Of a DNA stretch of 64,000 nucleotides, positions 34,761 to 43,753 are shown piece by piece; position 1 is the first letter of the stretch; each line of letters starts with the position of its first letter. This DNA comes from Fulvivirga sediminis (GTDB taxonomy: Bacteria > Bacteroidota > Bacteroidia > Cytophagales > Cyclobacteriaceae): assembly GCF_016757215.1 (NCBI RefSeq), contig NZ_JAESIY010000007.1, positions 1-64,000 of the forward strand. The letters are read 5' to 3'. A program made the translations under genes and the position numbers. The notes below the pieces were generated by a model that had not been told where the DNA came from, ran no database searches, and was given only the letters and a program-made list of their open reading frames with translations.

Positions 34761-36668
34761 ATGAAATTTAAAGATTTCAAAAATTATCAGTCAGATCGGC
34801 TGACTATCAAAATGATAGTGCTGATCTTTTCTTTTTTCTCACTGTTTTCTGTCGGTTGCCAAACCGATGATGATTTAACTCAGGACGTAGAAGCCAAAAT
34901 GTCTACTCAAGCTGAGTCTGCTGAATTATTAGAACAGAGTGCATTAGGTATTTATATACCTTATGAGCTTAGAAATAATAATTTTAATTCAAATTCTAGC
35001 CAATGGTATTATGGTAGAAGTAGAGAATCAGAACATTTCATCGTATTTTGGGATACAGAATATGGAAATAATGATCCTAATTCCAGAGCCATTCCCTCTA
35101 CCTATCGTGTAGATATTGACGATCTATTAGAAAAGGCAGAAGAATTTTATGCATTAAATATTAATACATTAAAGTTTGCCAGAAGAGGGGTAGGGGAGTC
35201 TAACCTAGACCAGTACAAAATGATGATATTTATTTATTATCAAGATGAATGGCTGGCCACAGGCTCTGGCTATGACGATACCATTGGTGCGTTATGGGTT
35301 AGCCCTTCCACTTGTCAGCCAGTAGGATCTACCATAGCTCATGAAATTGGACATAGTTTTCAATATCAAGTCTACTCTGACTTAAAGGGTGGATCAGGTT
35401 TCCGCTATGGTTTTGGTGGTAACGGTGGTAATGGTTTTTGGGAGCAGACCGCTCAGTGGCAGTCTTTCCAGAGCTACCCTAATGAAGCATTCACATCATA
35501 TCATTTTCCGGTATACACCGAGAATTATCACAGACACATATGTCATGAGCTCTATAGGTATGCTAGCTATTTCATTCATTATTACTGGACAGACAAGCAT
35601 GGGATAGATTTTATAGGTAGGCTATGGAGAGAAGCCCAAAGACCTGAAGATCCTTTGCAGGCTTATATGAGAATAACAGGCATCTCTACCGAACAGCTTA
35701 ATAACGAGATCTATGATGCTGCTAGCAAATTTGTTACTTGGGATTTAGATGCTTTACGCGAAAGAGGCCGAAACTATATTGGTAGGCAGACTTATGAATA
35801 TACAAGGCTTGATGATGGAAGCTATCAAGTAACTTATGATCGCTGCCCTGGAACTACGGGTTATAACGTTATTCCTTTAAATGTGCCTAAGTCAGGCACA
35901 CAAATAACGGCTGATTTTACAGGGATGGTTAATGCACCTGGCTATAACCAAGTAGCTAATCCTGCCAGAGCGGGCTGGAGATATGGTTTTGTGGCCTTGT
36001 TAGCAGATGGTACTCGTCAGTATGGAGACATGTACCAAGGCACTAATAACTCAGCATCATTCACTGTTCCGCAAAATTGCAGGAACCTATGGTTTGTAGT
36101 TACAGGTGCGCCTAACACCTACGCTCCCCATCCTTGGGATGAGGACGTATCTAATGATGACCAATGGCCTTATAAGGTGAAATTTACTAATACAGATGAG
36201 TACGGCGATATAGTATTTGATGGTACTGAAACTCAAGAAGATATCACCATTACTTATAATGTAACAGTACCAAACAGTGCCTCTAACTATACTTCTACTA
36301 CCATAGGTCTTGGTAGTGATCTTGTTGATTTGGCTTATGCTTTCGTGCTAAAACCCAATGATATTACAGCAGCATTAGGTCAAAGTGTTAAGTTTTATGG
36401 TGTAGAAAGCAATGGCTACCTTAACCCTCAAAATACAGCTAATGGTTATGGGCATTGGTTTAGTGCTAACGGTAATGTAATAGGCTGGGGGAATAATGCA
36501 AAAGTATATTCTGAGTTTGATCAGTCTAACTTTTCATTCACTATAGGCCAATATCCTGGACATAATAACTCAGGAGATCAATATACTATTAGACAAGCTT
36601 TAGTATATAATTACTCTGGTAGCGAAAGTGTGCAGGCCACCTTTGTGTTTAACGTTACAGTAGAATAA
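34761..36668 (+). CDS. Secreted HExxH lipoprotein with DUF4859 domain
   Basis: A 635-residue lipoprotein (signal region ending FSLFSVGC; a second ATG at 34812 would give a shorter, more typical signal). The catalytic-type region is STIAHEIGHSFQYQ (H194, E195, H198), followed by GNGFWEQTAQWQSFQ, whose Glu could be the third zinc ligand. This layout resembles the DUF6055 family. The last ~150 residues (DITITYNVTVPNSAS to VQATFVFNVTVE) fit DUF4859, a Bacteroidota beta-sandwich found on secreted enzymes. It lies downstream of the SusC/SusD pair, suggesting that it processes protein for uptake. Peptidase activity is inferred. Confidence 0.8.
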   Translation: MKFKDFKNYQSDRLTIKMIVLIFSFFSLFSVGCQTDDDLTQDVEAKMSTQAESAELLEQSALGIYIPYELRNNNFNSNSSQWYYGRSRESEHFIVFWDTEYGNNDPNSRAIPSTYRVDIDDLLEKAEEFYALNINTLKFARRGVGESNLDQYKMMIFIYYQDEWLATGSGYDDTIGALWVSPSTCQPVGSTIAHEIGHSFQYQVYSDLKGGSGFRYGFGGNGGNGFWEQTAQWQSFQSYPNEAFTSYHFPVYTENYHRHICHELYRYASYFIHYYWTDKHGIDFIGRLWREAQRPEDPLQAYMRITGISTEQLNNEIYDAASKFVTWDLDALRERGRNYIGRQTYEYTRLDDGSYQVTYDRCPGTTGYNVIPLNVPKSGTQITADFTGMVNAPGYNQVANPARAGWRYGFVALLADGTRQYGDMYQGTNNSASFTVPQNCRNLWFVVTGAPNTYAPHPWDEDVSNDDQWPYKVKFTNTDEYGDIVFDGTETQEDITITYNVTVPNSASNYTSTTIGLGSDLVDLAYAFVLKPNDITAALGQSVKFYGVESNGYLNPQNTANGYGHWFSANGNVIGWGNNAKVYSEFDQSNFSFTIGQYPGHNNSGDQYTIRQALVYNYSGSESVQATFVFNVTVE

Positions 36669-36696
36669 TAAAACTCTTACCTCTTTGAGCTTACCT

Positions 36697-36726
36697 AAAG
36701 GCCATTTCTAATGAAGTGGCCTTTTT
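36697..36726 (+). terminator. Terminator of the SusC/D-peptidase locus
   Basis: Stem AAAGGCCATTTC / GAAGTGGCCTTT with loop TAAT and a T-tract, about 30 bp after the stop. Confidence 0.9.
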
Positions 36727-36831
36727 ATATTCAAATAAAAATAAATCATATGATTAATAACAATTTGAAATTTTAGGCTGTTAAAACAGTGAAATATCAA
36801 AAATTGATTTGAATTAAAATTTTTTAAAACC

Positions 36832-37365
36832 ATGAAAAAAATTACTTTACTAGGCTTATTTTGCTTAATGTCAGTTGTTGGTTTGCATGCTCAAGGTATA
36901 GGCTTGGGTATTAAGGGCGGAGCCAACTTTGCTAACGTTGATGTTGGTAGCGTAGATACTGATAATAAAACAGGCTATCATTTTGGAGCTTTTTTAGATT
37001 TAGGATTGAATGATAATATCAGTATTCAACCAGAAGTACTGTATTCGGCTCAAGGTGCAGATGACTTTGATTTAGATTATTTAACCATACCTGTACTTTT
37101 AAAATTAAAATTCCTCAAAGTTCTTAACGTTCATGCTGGTCCTCAATTTGGTATTTTAACCAATGCAGAAGATGATGGTGAGGATGTAAAGGATCGATTG
37201 AAATCTGCCGATGTGAGTTTAGCTCTAGGAGCAGGAGTAGATCTTCCTCTTGGCCTTGTCGGTGGTGTAAGATATAACCTTGGAGTTTCTGACATTGATG
37301 ACGGATACAATGTGGATATCAAAAACCGAGTAATGCAGATATATGTAGGTTGGAAATTATTCTAA
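36832..37365 (+). CDS. PorT-family outer membrane beta-barrel protein
   Basis: A 177-residue protein with signal peptide (LLGLFCLMSVVGLHAQ) and the 'outer membrane protein beta-barrel' pattern: LGIKGGANFANVDVG, YHFGAFLDLGLNDNISIQPEVLYSAQGA, LTIPVLLKLKFLKVLNVHAGPQFGIL, GGVRYNLGVSDID, ending MQIYVGWKLF. About eight amphipathic strands make a small barrel in the outer membrane. Role unknown; the family is abundant in Bacteroidota. It has its own terminator and is probably monocistronic. Confidence 0.88.
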   Translation: MKKITLLGLFCLMSVVGLHAQGIGLGIKGGANFANVDVGSVDTDNKTGYHFGAFLDLGLNDNISIQPEVLYSAQGADDFDLDYLTIPVLLKLKFLKVLNVHAGPQFGILTNAEDDGEDVKDRLKSADVSLALGAGVDLPLGLVGGVRYNLGVSDIDDGYNVDIKNRVMQIYVGWKLF

Positions 37366-37396
37366 TCTAACTTCCATAAGAATAAGAAATAACTAA

Positions 37397-37420
37397 AAAA
37401 GGCCTCACTTGAGGCCTTTT
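37397..37420. terminator. Bidirectional terminator
   Basis: Perfect 11 bp stem AAAAGGCCTCA / TGAGGCCTTTT with a 2 nt central loop. A-tract on one side and T-tract on the other serve both the beta-barrel gene (+) and tyrS (-), which converge here. Confidence 0.9.
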
Positions 37421-37426
37421 GCATTT

Positions 37427-38710
37427 CTATTCTACTATTATTAAGTAGTAGTTTTTCTTTCCTTTTTGGGCTAAAATGTATTTATCTTGAAGTAGTTTAA
37501 AATCACATGGCTGGTTAGCATCTTCAACTTTGGTTTTATTAATGCTCACTCCGCCACCTTTAATCATTTTTCTCGCTTCACCTTTTGAAGGAAACACTAG
37601 GCCATCAGTTACTTCAGAGAGTAAATCAGTTACATTCGCTGTTTCCTCTAGCATAGCCTTGCTTATTTGAGTTTGAGGTACGCCTTCAAAAACAGAAAGC
37701 AATGTATCTTCATCCAGAGTTACTAAATCTTCTGTAGTAGATTTTCCGAAAAGAATCTGAGAGGCTTTTACTGACATTTCATAATCTTCTTCAGAGTGTA
37801 CTCTTATAGTGATATCTTTAGCTAATACCTGCTGTAGCTTCCTTAAATGAGGCGCTTCCTGGTGCTCTTTTTCAACGCTTTCAATTTCCTCTTTGCTCAG
37901 CAGTGTGAATATTCTGATATAATTAGCAGCATCTTCATCAGAAGCATTTAACCAGTATTGATAAAACTTATAAGGAGAGGTCTTCTTTCTATCTAACCAT
38001 ATAGCGCCAGCCTCTGTTTTACCAAACTTAGTACCATCGGCCTTTTTAATAAGAGGAGTGGTCATAGCAAATGCTTCGCCTTGAGCCTTTCTTCTTATCA
38101 ACTCTGTACCAGTAACAATATTACCCCACTGATCTGAACCGCCAAGCTGTAGCTTACAGTTTTTATTTTGGTTTAACCAATAGAAATCATAGCCTTGCAC
38201 CAGCTGATAACTAAATTCTGTAAATGACATTCCGCTTTCAAGCCTTTTCTTTACAGAGTCTTTGGCCATCATATAATTAACGGTAATATGTTTACCTACA
38301 TCTCTGATGAATTCAAGAAAGCTGAATTCCTTGAACCAGTCATAATTATTGACCATTTCAGCAGAGTTCTCGCCACAATTGAAATCAAGAAACTTTTCTA
38401 GTTGCCCTTTTACACAATTGAGGTTATGGTTAAGTATTTCTTCTGATAATAAATTTCTTTCGGCAGATTTCCCTGAAGGATCACCCACCATACCTGTAGC
38501 TCCACCTACTAAAGCCAAAGGTCTGTGCCCTGCTTTCTGAAAGTGAACTAAAGTCATTATCTGAGTAAGGTGCCCTATGTGCAGAGAGTCAGCCGTAGGG
38601 TCAAAACCAATGTACCCTGTAGTCATTTCTTTTTTTAGCTGCTCTTCGGTGCCGGGCATAATATCGTGGATCATCCCTCTCCATTGTAATTCAGCTACAA
38701 AATCTATCAT
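37427..38710 (-). CDS. tyrS: Tyrosyl-tRNA synthetase
   Basis: A 427-residue class I synthetase charging tRNA-Tyr. The HIGH motif is [12 protein letters not shown], the tyrosine-binding region [12 protein letters not shown], and the KMSKS loop [13 protein letters not shown]. The C-terminal ~70 residues form an S4 RNA-binding domain ([20 protein letters not shown]). Length is standard for bacterial TyrRS. Housekeeping gene ending at a shared bidirectional terminator. Confidence 0.96.
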   Translation of the reverse strand: MIDFVAELQWRGMIHDIMPGTEEQLKKEMTTGYIGFDPTADSLHIGHLTQIMTLVHFQKAGHRPLALVGGATGMVGDPSGKSAERNLLSEEILNHNLNCVKGQLEKFLDFNCGENSAEMVNNYDWFKEFSFLEFIRDVGKHITVNYMMAKDSVKKRLESGMSFTEFSYQLVQGYDFYWLNQNKNCKLQLGGSDQWGNIVTGTELIRRKAQGEAFAMTTPLIKKADGTKFGKTEAGAIWLDRKKTSPYKFYQYWLNASDEDAANYIRIFTLLSKEEIESVEKEHQEAPHLRKLQQVLAKDITIRVHSEEDYEMSVKASQILFGKSTTEDLVTLDEDTLLSVFEGVPQTQISKAMLEETANVTDLLSEVTDGLVFPSKGEARKMIKGGGVSINKTKVEDANQPCDFKLLQDKYILAQKGKKNYYLIIVE

Positions 38711-38877
38711 GAACGTTTATGTCTTGTTTGAAGATGTTTTCAATAAGCTACAAATATAGAAAAACCGCTTAGATCTTTTAGTGGTCACCGGCTCTAAAAC
38801 CATTAATCGATTTATTACTTTTATACGGACGTCATATTGATTAAAATTGTGGTTCAATTTAATGCGGAAGATAGATT

Positions 38878-39348
38878 ATGAAACAACCAGATTCGCTTAA
38901 CCAAGTAGCAGAATTCCATAAAACATTTAAACACCCTGTACTTTCAGAACCCACTATTCCTGATGAGAAGAGATGTGCACTAAGGGTATCTTTATTGGCA
39001 GAAGAGGTGAAGGAACTAGAAGAGGCTATTAAAGATAATGATTTGGTAGAAGTGGCAGATGCTCTATGTGATATTCAATATGTATTATCGGGTGCTATAC
39101 TGGAATTTGGTCTCGGAGATAAATTCAAAGAACTTTTTGATGAGGTACAACGCTCTAATATGAGTAAAGCCTGTAAAACAGAAGAAGAGGCTAAGGCCAC
39201 TGTGGCATATTACACCACAGAACGCAATACGGAATGCTACTATAAAGAAATAGATGGAAAGTTCTTAGTTTTCAGAACTGAAGATGATAAAACACTCAAA
39301 TCCATTAATTATTCGCCAGCCAGTTTAAAGGGTATTATCGATAAATAA
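38878..39348 (+). CDS. MazG-like nucleotide pyrophosphohydrolase
   Basis: A 156-residue all-alpha NTP pyrophosphohydrolase-like protein (phosphoribosyl-ATP pyrophosphatase-like/MazG superfamily). The metal-binding Glu cluster lies in SLLAEEVKELEEAI, with the second half-site VEVADALCDIQYVLSG. The C-terminal ~50 residues (ECYYKEIDGKFLVFRTEDDK) are an added beta hairpin seen in the Bacteroidota version. It probably hydrolyses a nucleoside triphosphate to monophosphate and pyrophosphate; the actual nucleotide is unknown. Single gene. Confidence 0.87.
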   Translation: MKQPDSLNQVAEFHKTFKHPVLSEPTIPDEKRCALRVSLLAEEVKELEEAIKDNDLVEVADALCDIQYVLSGAILEFGLGDKFKELFDEVQRSNMSKACKTEEEAKATVAYYTTERNTECYYKEIDGKFLVFRTEDDKTLKSINYSPASLKGIIDK

Positions 39349-39373
39349 GATGTCTCTTGACAATATAAAAATA

Positions 39374-39500
39374 GGGCCGTCTCAAAAGAAGTTTTAAATT
39401 AAATGAGGTCCTCGAAATCTTTCTGATTTTAAATAACAGTACATTGCGAGACTTTCAATATGAAATATGTTAATCATATAACTGTTTTTGAGACAGTCGC
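39374..39500. repeat. MITE-like element with GTCTCAAAA ends
   Basis: Left end GGGCCGTCTCAAAAG and right end TTTTTGAGACAGTCGC form imperfect terminal inverted repeats (nine central bases perfect) around ~100 bp of AT-rich non-coding DNA. Such ends resemble IS termini in Bacteroidota, so this may be a non-autonomous remnant. The T-tract beyond it could also make it a terminator for the MazG-like gene. Confidence 0.55.
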
Positions 39501-39561
39501 TTTTTACTTATAAACTTTTTTACGTAGATATTTGGCCAATTCTTTGTCAAGCAAGCATAAG

Positions 39562-39672
39562 CTAATTAAGACTATAGTCGGTATCAAAATCACCTTCTAC
39601 TACAAGCTTTTGTGCTAATAGATTGATAGATAAAAGCATCACGAAACCTATTAAACCGACTTTTAACTTCAT
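39562..39672 (-). CDS. 36-residue signal-peptide micro-ORF
   Basis: ATG at 39672 reads MKLKVGLIGFVMLLSINLLA then QKLVVEGDFDTDYSLN and stops. The first 21 residues are an excellent type I signal peptide. It may be the 5' remnant of a secreted-protein gene, perhaps truncated by the MITE-like element just beyond, or a genuine small exported peptide. Confidence 0.35.
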   Translation of the reverse strand: MKLKVGLIGFVMLLSINLLAQKLVVEGDFDTDYSLN

Positions 39673-39744
39673 ATCTATTTCTTAATATTGGAAATTGAAT
39701 TATGAAGTAGAATATAGGTAAAATATATTTTACGCGTAGTTGTT

Positions 39745-39987
39745 TTAAATATAAAATTCTAATTGAAACACAGGTGATGATTTTTGGGGAATCGGACGTA
39801 TGGCTAATATATCAGCAGTATTGAATACTTCAATGAATTCTGTCCTGCTGATTCTTTCTTTGTACTCATCAGGTTTAATTTTATGGTATTGCATCCTTCC
39901 CGATGAATTAGCGGTAGCTGTATAAATCATGCTATATCTTAGCGGGATAGGAGAGGGAACAAAACGCATACCATGCATTAAAGCCAT
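39745..39987 (-). CDS. Hypothetical 80-residue ORF
   Basis: An 80-residue frame with no recognised family, rich in Ile, Pro and Tyr (IPLRYSMIYTATANSSG, TEFIEVFNTADILAIRPIPQ). It starts 13 bp after the stop of the small membrane ORF on the same strand. It is probably a fragment or a fast-evolving gene; expression is uncertain. Confidence 0.35.
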   Translation of the reverse strand: MALMHGMRFVPSPIPLRYSMIYTATANSSGRMQYHKIKPDEYKERISRTEFIEVFNTADILAIRPIPQKSSPVFQLEFYI

Positions 39988-40000
39988 ATAATGTTCTGAT

Positions 40001-40333
40001 TTAGTAAGAATTCTTGTAATCCAATATCAAAAGATCCTCTAATACCTCTTTGTATTGAGACAAAAGATAAGTAGCCTGCTCAGGAACATAATTAAAGCTT
40101 CTTTTTAGCTCTTCTATCTTACATTTAAGTTCATGGATGTAAAATTGTATTTCTCTCATATTTTTACATTGAGAGGGTTTAACAAAATGCCTTTTCGTAA
40201 AAACTATAAACTCTTGATCAATTTTTCTTTTTTGGTAAAGATTCATGTCTGTGTAATTCTTCACAAGAATTAGCACAATAATAAACAATAAGGTGGTAAT
40301 TAAAAATAATGCTGCAATAAATATCGTGTAATT
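40001..40333 (-). CDS. Small hypothetical protein with N-terminal membrane helix
   Basis: The ATG at 40288 gives 95 residues, but the frame is open up to 40333 and that part encodes the rest of a hydrophobic helix (IFIAALFLITTLLFIIVLILV). The full helix suggests a start upstream of the ATG, perhaps a non-ATG codon. The remainder is a charged helical domain (IQFYIHELKCKIEELKRSF, LSQYKEVLEDLLIL). No family recognised. Single-pass membrane protein with a cytoplasmic or periplasmic coiled coil is the simplest reading. Confidence 0.45.
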   Translation of the reverse strand, partial: NYTIFIAALFLITTLLFIIVLILVKNYTDMNLYQKRKIDQEFIVFTKRHFVKPSQCKNMREIQFYIHELKCKIEELKRSFNYVPEQATYLLSQYKEVLEDLLILDYKNSY

Positions 40334-40543
40334 TTACACTACTCATAAAACGACTAATTATTTGCGGTGCATCGCTTTTCCTTTATTATCAATTTGTTAT
40401 TGGTTGGGTATTATTATTGTTCCTATTGGTAAAACAATCGATCCTAATAGGTTTCTATGGGCATTAATTTTATTTATTACCAATTAATTCACACACAATT
40501 TGGTTATATTTAACGATTGAACCACTAAACCTAACAAATCAAA

Positions 40544-41449
40544 ATGCAAGAATCATCTACCGGAGAAGCCTTTTTAAGTACATGGCATCAGGTCATGTTT
40601 ATTGGCACTATCCTCTTCTCCATTATTGCTATAATAATCTATATTTATCACAAGGTAAGAGTATCAGGCATTAAGGGCTTTAAAGATAAATATGACTACT
40701 TACGTAAACATGAAATAAGAACTTATCAGATATGTTTTATCAGCTTAGGAATAGCTCTTGGTTGCCTAATTAACACCTATGGAAGAGGCACTATTTCTTT
40801 TGATTGGATATGGTTTTCGGTTAGGCTTTTTATGGGAATAGCCGGTGGCACGTTAGTTGGTTATGTTATAGCCCTTGTGTTGAAATACTATTATCCCACT
40901 AGATTGAACAAAAAACTTAGAAAGTGGAGGTATATGCCGCGCATAAATCATGTTACTGGCAATAAAATGAGATTACTCTCTGAGGATGAAGAAGATGTAC
41001 ACCTGGATGAAGGCATGCAAGCTGAGGAAAAAGTGTTCTCTGTGGATTATGATGTGTGGGTAGACGATCAGACAAAAGAGATAAAAATAGAGAAATATCC
41101 TGGACATCTAGTAGCTTTACAGTGTAACAATTGCGGGTTTTATACCATGAAAGTGATCCGTGAGCAGATAGTTATTCCGCCTACAGAAACCACTGAGGGG
41201 GAACTAATTAAGCATTATGAATGTCAGTATTGTGGTTCTGTTAGAGCTACTCAGTTCAATATAGCAAAGATTACTTCAGGAGCAGAAGACTTACAACGGA
41301 CGTTAACCAAAACTGGCAGTAATGCCGAGGTGGAACTAGTGAATGTGGAAATTATAAACGCTGAAGGACATAAAAGAACCTATAATTTCCAGTCGGTGAT
41401 ACAGGCGCAAAAGTTCCTGAGAGAATATAATGCTGAAGAAGTGAGCTAA
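40544..41449 (+). CDS. Membrane protein with C-terminal zinc ribbon
   Basis: A 301-residue protein with three N-terminal hydrophobic segments (VMFIGTILFSIIAIIIYIY, ICFISLGIALGCLI, LFMGIAGGTLVGYVIALVL). The ~180-residue cytoplasmic part contains a zinc ribbon: CNNCGFY and, 41 residues later, CQYCGS. No established family name. The arrangement resembles Bacteroidota proteins annotated only as hypothetical. It precedes the tail-specific protease gene by 93 bp on the same strand and might be linked to it functionally or only by position. Confidence 0.75.
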   Translation: MQESSTGEAFLSTWHQVMFIGTILFSIIAIIIYIYHKVRVSGIKGFKDKYDYLRKHEIRTYQICFISLGIALGCLINTYGRGTISFDWIWFSVRLFMGIAGGTLVGYVIALVLKYYYPTRLNKKLRKWRYMPRINHVTGNKMRLLSEDEEDVHLDEGMQAEEKVFSVDYDVWVDDQTKEIKIEKYPGHLVALQCNNCGFYTMKVIREQIVIPPTETTEGELIKHYECQYCGSVRATQFNIAKITSGAEDLQRTLTKTGSNAEVELVNVEIINAEGHKRTYNFQSVIQAQKFLREYNAEEVS

Positions 41450-41542
41450 TGAAAAACAATATTTTAACTCTTTTATAAAACATCTAACAACCAGTTCGTT
41501 ATAATACCTATAGAAGACATATTTAGAGTAAGAAGAAGACGT

Positions 41543-43612
41543 ATGAAGAAGATAACATTTGTATTAGCACCGGTTTTGGTTTTGCTAAGTTTTATAACCT
41601 ATAGTTCAGGTACTTTAAGCCACCTTAGCTATGACCCAAATGACAGCACTACTTTACGGCCAAAGCCTTTTTACGGAGATGAAGCCAAATTAATAACTCA
41701 AATACTGGATACTTATCATTATAAGAAAATCCGACTCAATGATTCACTCTCTTCTGTAGTATTAGATGATTATATAGAAACACTTGATAACAATCATTCC
41801 TATTTTCTGAAATCAGACATAGACAGTTTTGAAAAGTACAGAAACCAGCTTGATGACCTTACTAAAGCAGGAGATTTAAGCGCTGCTTATGAAATCTATG
41901 AAGTTTTCAAAGAGCGGTTTGACAATAGAATGGCTTTTGTGAGTGATCATCTGCTTAACTACGATTATGATTATACTAAAGATGAGTACTATAATACGGA
42001 TCGATCTAAAGAAGGCTGGGCTAATAATACTGAAGAGCTAAATGACCTATGGAGAAAAATGGTTAAAAGCCAGACTCTATCTCTCAAGCTTACTGATAAA
42101 GAGCCAGATGAAATTAAGGATGTGATAAAGAAAAGGTATGATCGTTTTGATAAGGCTATTCAGCAATATAAAAGCGAAGACGTGTTTGAGCTATATATGA
42201 ATACGTTGGCTGAAGCTTTTGACCCTCATACCAATTATTTCTCACCACGTACTTCTGATAGGTTTAAGCAAAATATGAGCTTGTCTTTAGAAGGAATAGG
42301 AGCACGTTTACAAACAGAAACAGACTACACTAAAGTTATTCAGGTAATTCCTGGCGGACCTGCAGATAAGAGTAACTTAGTACATGAAAATGACCGTATT
42401 ATTGGTGTAGGACAGGGAGAAGACGGAGAAATAGTAGACGTAGTAGGTTGGAGAATAGATGATGTAGTAGAGCTAATAAAAGGACCAAAAGGGACGACCG
42501 TTAAATTAGAGATATTGCCTGCAGAAACAGGTGTAAACGGTCCTTCCAAGGAAATTACACTGGTGAGAGAAAAAATTAAACTCGAGGACATGAAGGCTAA
42601 GGCTAAGGTTGTTCCGTTTAATAAAGATGGAAAAGAATACAACATAGGTGTGATAACCTTACCTAGCTTTTATATGGACTTCGATGCCTACCAAAAAGGT
42701 GACCCGGACTATACCAGCACCACCAGAGATGTGAAAAAACTGGTTAAAGAATTAGAAGGTAAGGGCATAGACGGATTAATGATGGACCTAAGAAACAATG
42801 GAGGAGGCTCTTTAGCGGAAGCGATTGACCTTACGGGATTGTTTATAAAAGATGGACCTGTAGTACAGGTAAGAAGTTCTGCCAATAAAATAGAGGTGGG
42901 AGAGGATGAAGATCCAGATATTATATATGATGGCCCTATGGCAGTTATGATCAACAGGTTTAGTGCTTCAGCTTCTGAAATATTTGCTGCGGCTATCCAA
43001 GATTACCATAGAGGTGTGGTAGTGGGAGAACAGACTTTTGGTAAAGGAACCGTACAAAGCATGATAGACTTGGCCAGGTATATGAATGTTCCTGAAGGAG
43101 AGAAAGTAGGACAGCTTAAGCTTACGCTACAAAAGTTTTATAGAGTAACTGGCAGTAGTACTCAGCATATGGGAGTTAGCCCTGATGTTAATCTTCCTTC
43201 CGCGTTTGATGCTAAAGAGTTTGGTGAAAGTGCGAATAAAAGTGCTCTTCCATGGGATCAGATCAGCAGCGCCAAGTTCAATATGACTGACAAAGTATCT
43301 ACTCAAATGGTAAGCAAGCTTAATAATGACTACAATAAGCGAATGAAAACCGATGTAGATCTAAAAGAGCTGGTAGAAGATACAAGAGAGCTCAAAGAAA
43401 ACCTTGAACGTACAAGAATTTCACTTAACGAAGAAAAGCGTAAACAGGAAATGGAAGAGGCGGAAAATCGTAAAGCGAGCAGAGTATCTATCAACGGAGC
43501 AAAAATTGACAAAGAAGCTAACAAGACACCTGAAGATGAGATAGAATTAGATGATCAGTATCTTAAAGAAGGAGTGATTATACTAACTGATCTTATTTCA
43601 GACATAGGATAA
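41543..43612 (+). CDS. prc: Tail-specific protease (Prc/CTP family)
   Basis: A 689-residue carboxy-terminal processing protease, MEROPS S41. An N-terminal signal/anchor (ITFVLAPVLVLLSFITY) directs it to the periplasm. A PDZ domain (SLEGIGARLQTETDYTKVIQVIPGGPADKS) is followed by the catalytic domain: GLMMDLRNNGGGSLAEA, the nucleophile Ser in FSASASEIFAAAIQDY and the general-base Lys in TFGKGTVQSM. The C-terminal Glu/Lys/Arg-rich helix matches the Prc tail domain. It degrades or processes periplasmic proteins by their C-termini. A structured 3' hairpin follows. Confidence 0.94.
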   Translation: MKKITFVLAPVLVLLSFITYSSGTLSHLSYDPNDSTTLRPKPFYGDEAKLITQILDTYHYKKIRLNDSLSSVVLDDYIETLDNNHSYFLKSDIDSFEKYRNQLDDLTKAGDLSAAYEIYEVFKERFDNRMAFVSDHLLNYDYDYTKDEYYNTDRSKEGWANNTEELNDLWRKMVKSQTLSLKLTDKEPDEIKDVIKKRYDRFDKAIQQYKSEDVFELYMNTLAEAFDPHTNYFSPRTSDRFKQNMSLSLEGIGARLQTETDYTKVIQVIPGGPADKSNLVHENDRIIGVGQGEDGEIVDVVGWRIDDVVELIKGPKGTTVKLEILPAETGVNGPSKEITLVREKIKLEDMKAKAKVVPFNKDGKEYNIGVITLPSFYMDFDAYQKGDPDYTSTTRDVKKLVKELEGKGIDGLMMDLRNNGGGSLAEAIDLTGLFIKDGPVVQVRSSANKIEVGEDEDPDIIYDGPMAVMINRFSASASEIFAAAIQDYHRGVVVGEQTFGKGTVQSMIDLARYMNVPEGEKVGQLKLTLQKFYRVTGSSTQHMGVSPDVNLPSAFDAKEFGESANKSALPWDQISSAKFNMTDKVSTQMVSKLNNDYNKRMKTDVDLKELVEDTRELKENLERTRISLNEEKRKQEMEEAENRKASRVSINGAKIDKEANKTPEDEIELDDQYLKEGVIILTDLISDIG

Positions 43613-43630
43613 GCACCAATCAAGAATTAT

Positions 43631-43707
43631 AAAAGTGGTTGTATCATTTTACCCTGCTGCTATTAAAGTTGCAGAAATACGGGTAACTTGGCACAACCAC
43701 TTTTTTT
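43631..43707 (+). terminator. Tiered hairpin terminator after prc
   Basis: Perfect 12 bp outer arms AAAAGTGGTTGT (43631-43642) and ACAACCACTTTT (43693-43704). An inner stem TTACCC / GGGTAA and an innermost CTGC / GCAG follow, then T-tract to 43707. Larger than a usual terminator, so a structured 3' UTR is also possible. Confidence 0.75.
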
Positions 43708-43753
43708 ATGTAAGAATTTAATTTTCAACTAATTATAAATAAAATAGTATTAT

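Noticed and set aside
39374-39500. Complete insertion sequence
   Set aside because: Only ~127 bp between the inverted ends and no transposase frame.
43330-43524. Minus-strand ORFs opposite prc, the helicase and other long genes
   Set aside because: Opposite-strand shadows with Ser/Leu-rich, low-complexity translations; the plus-strand genes are certain.
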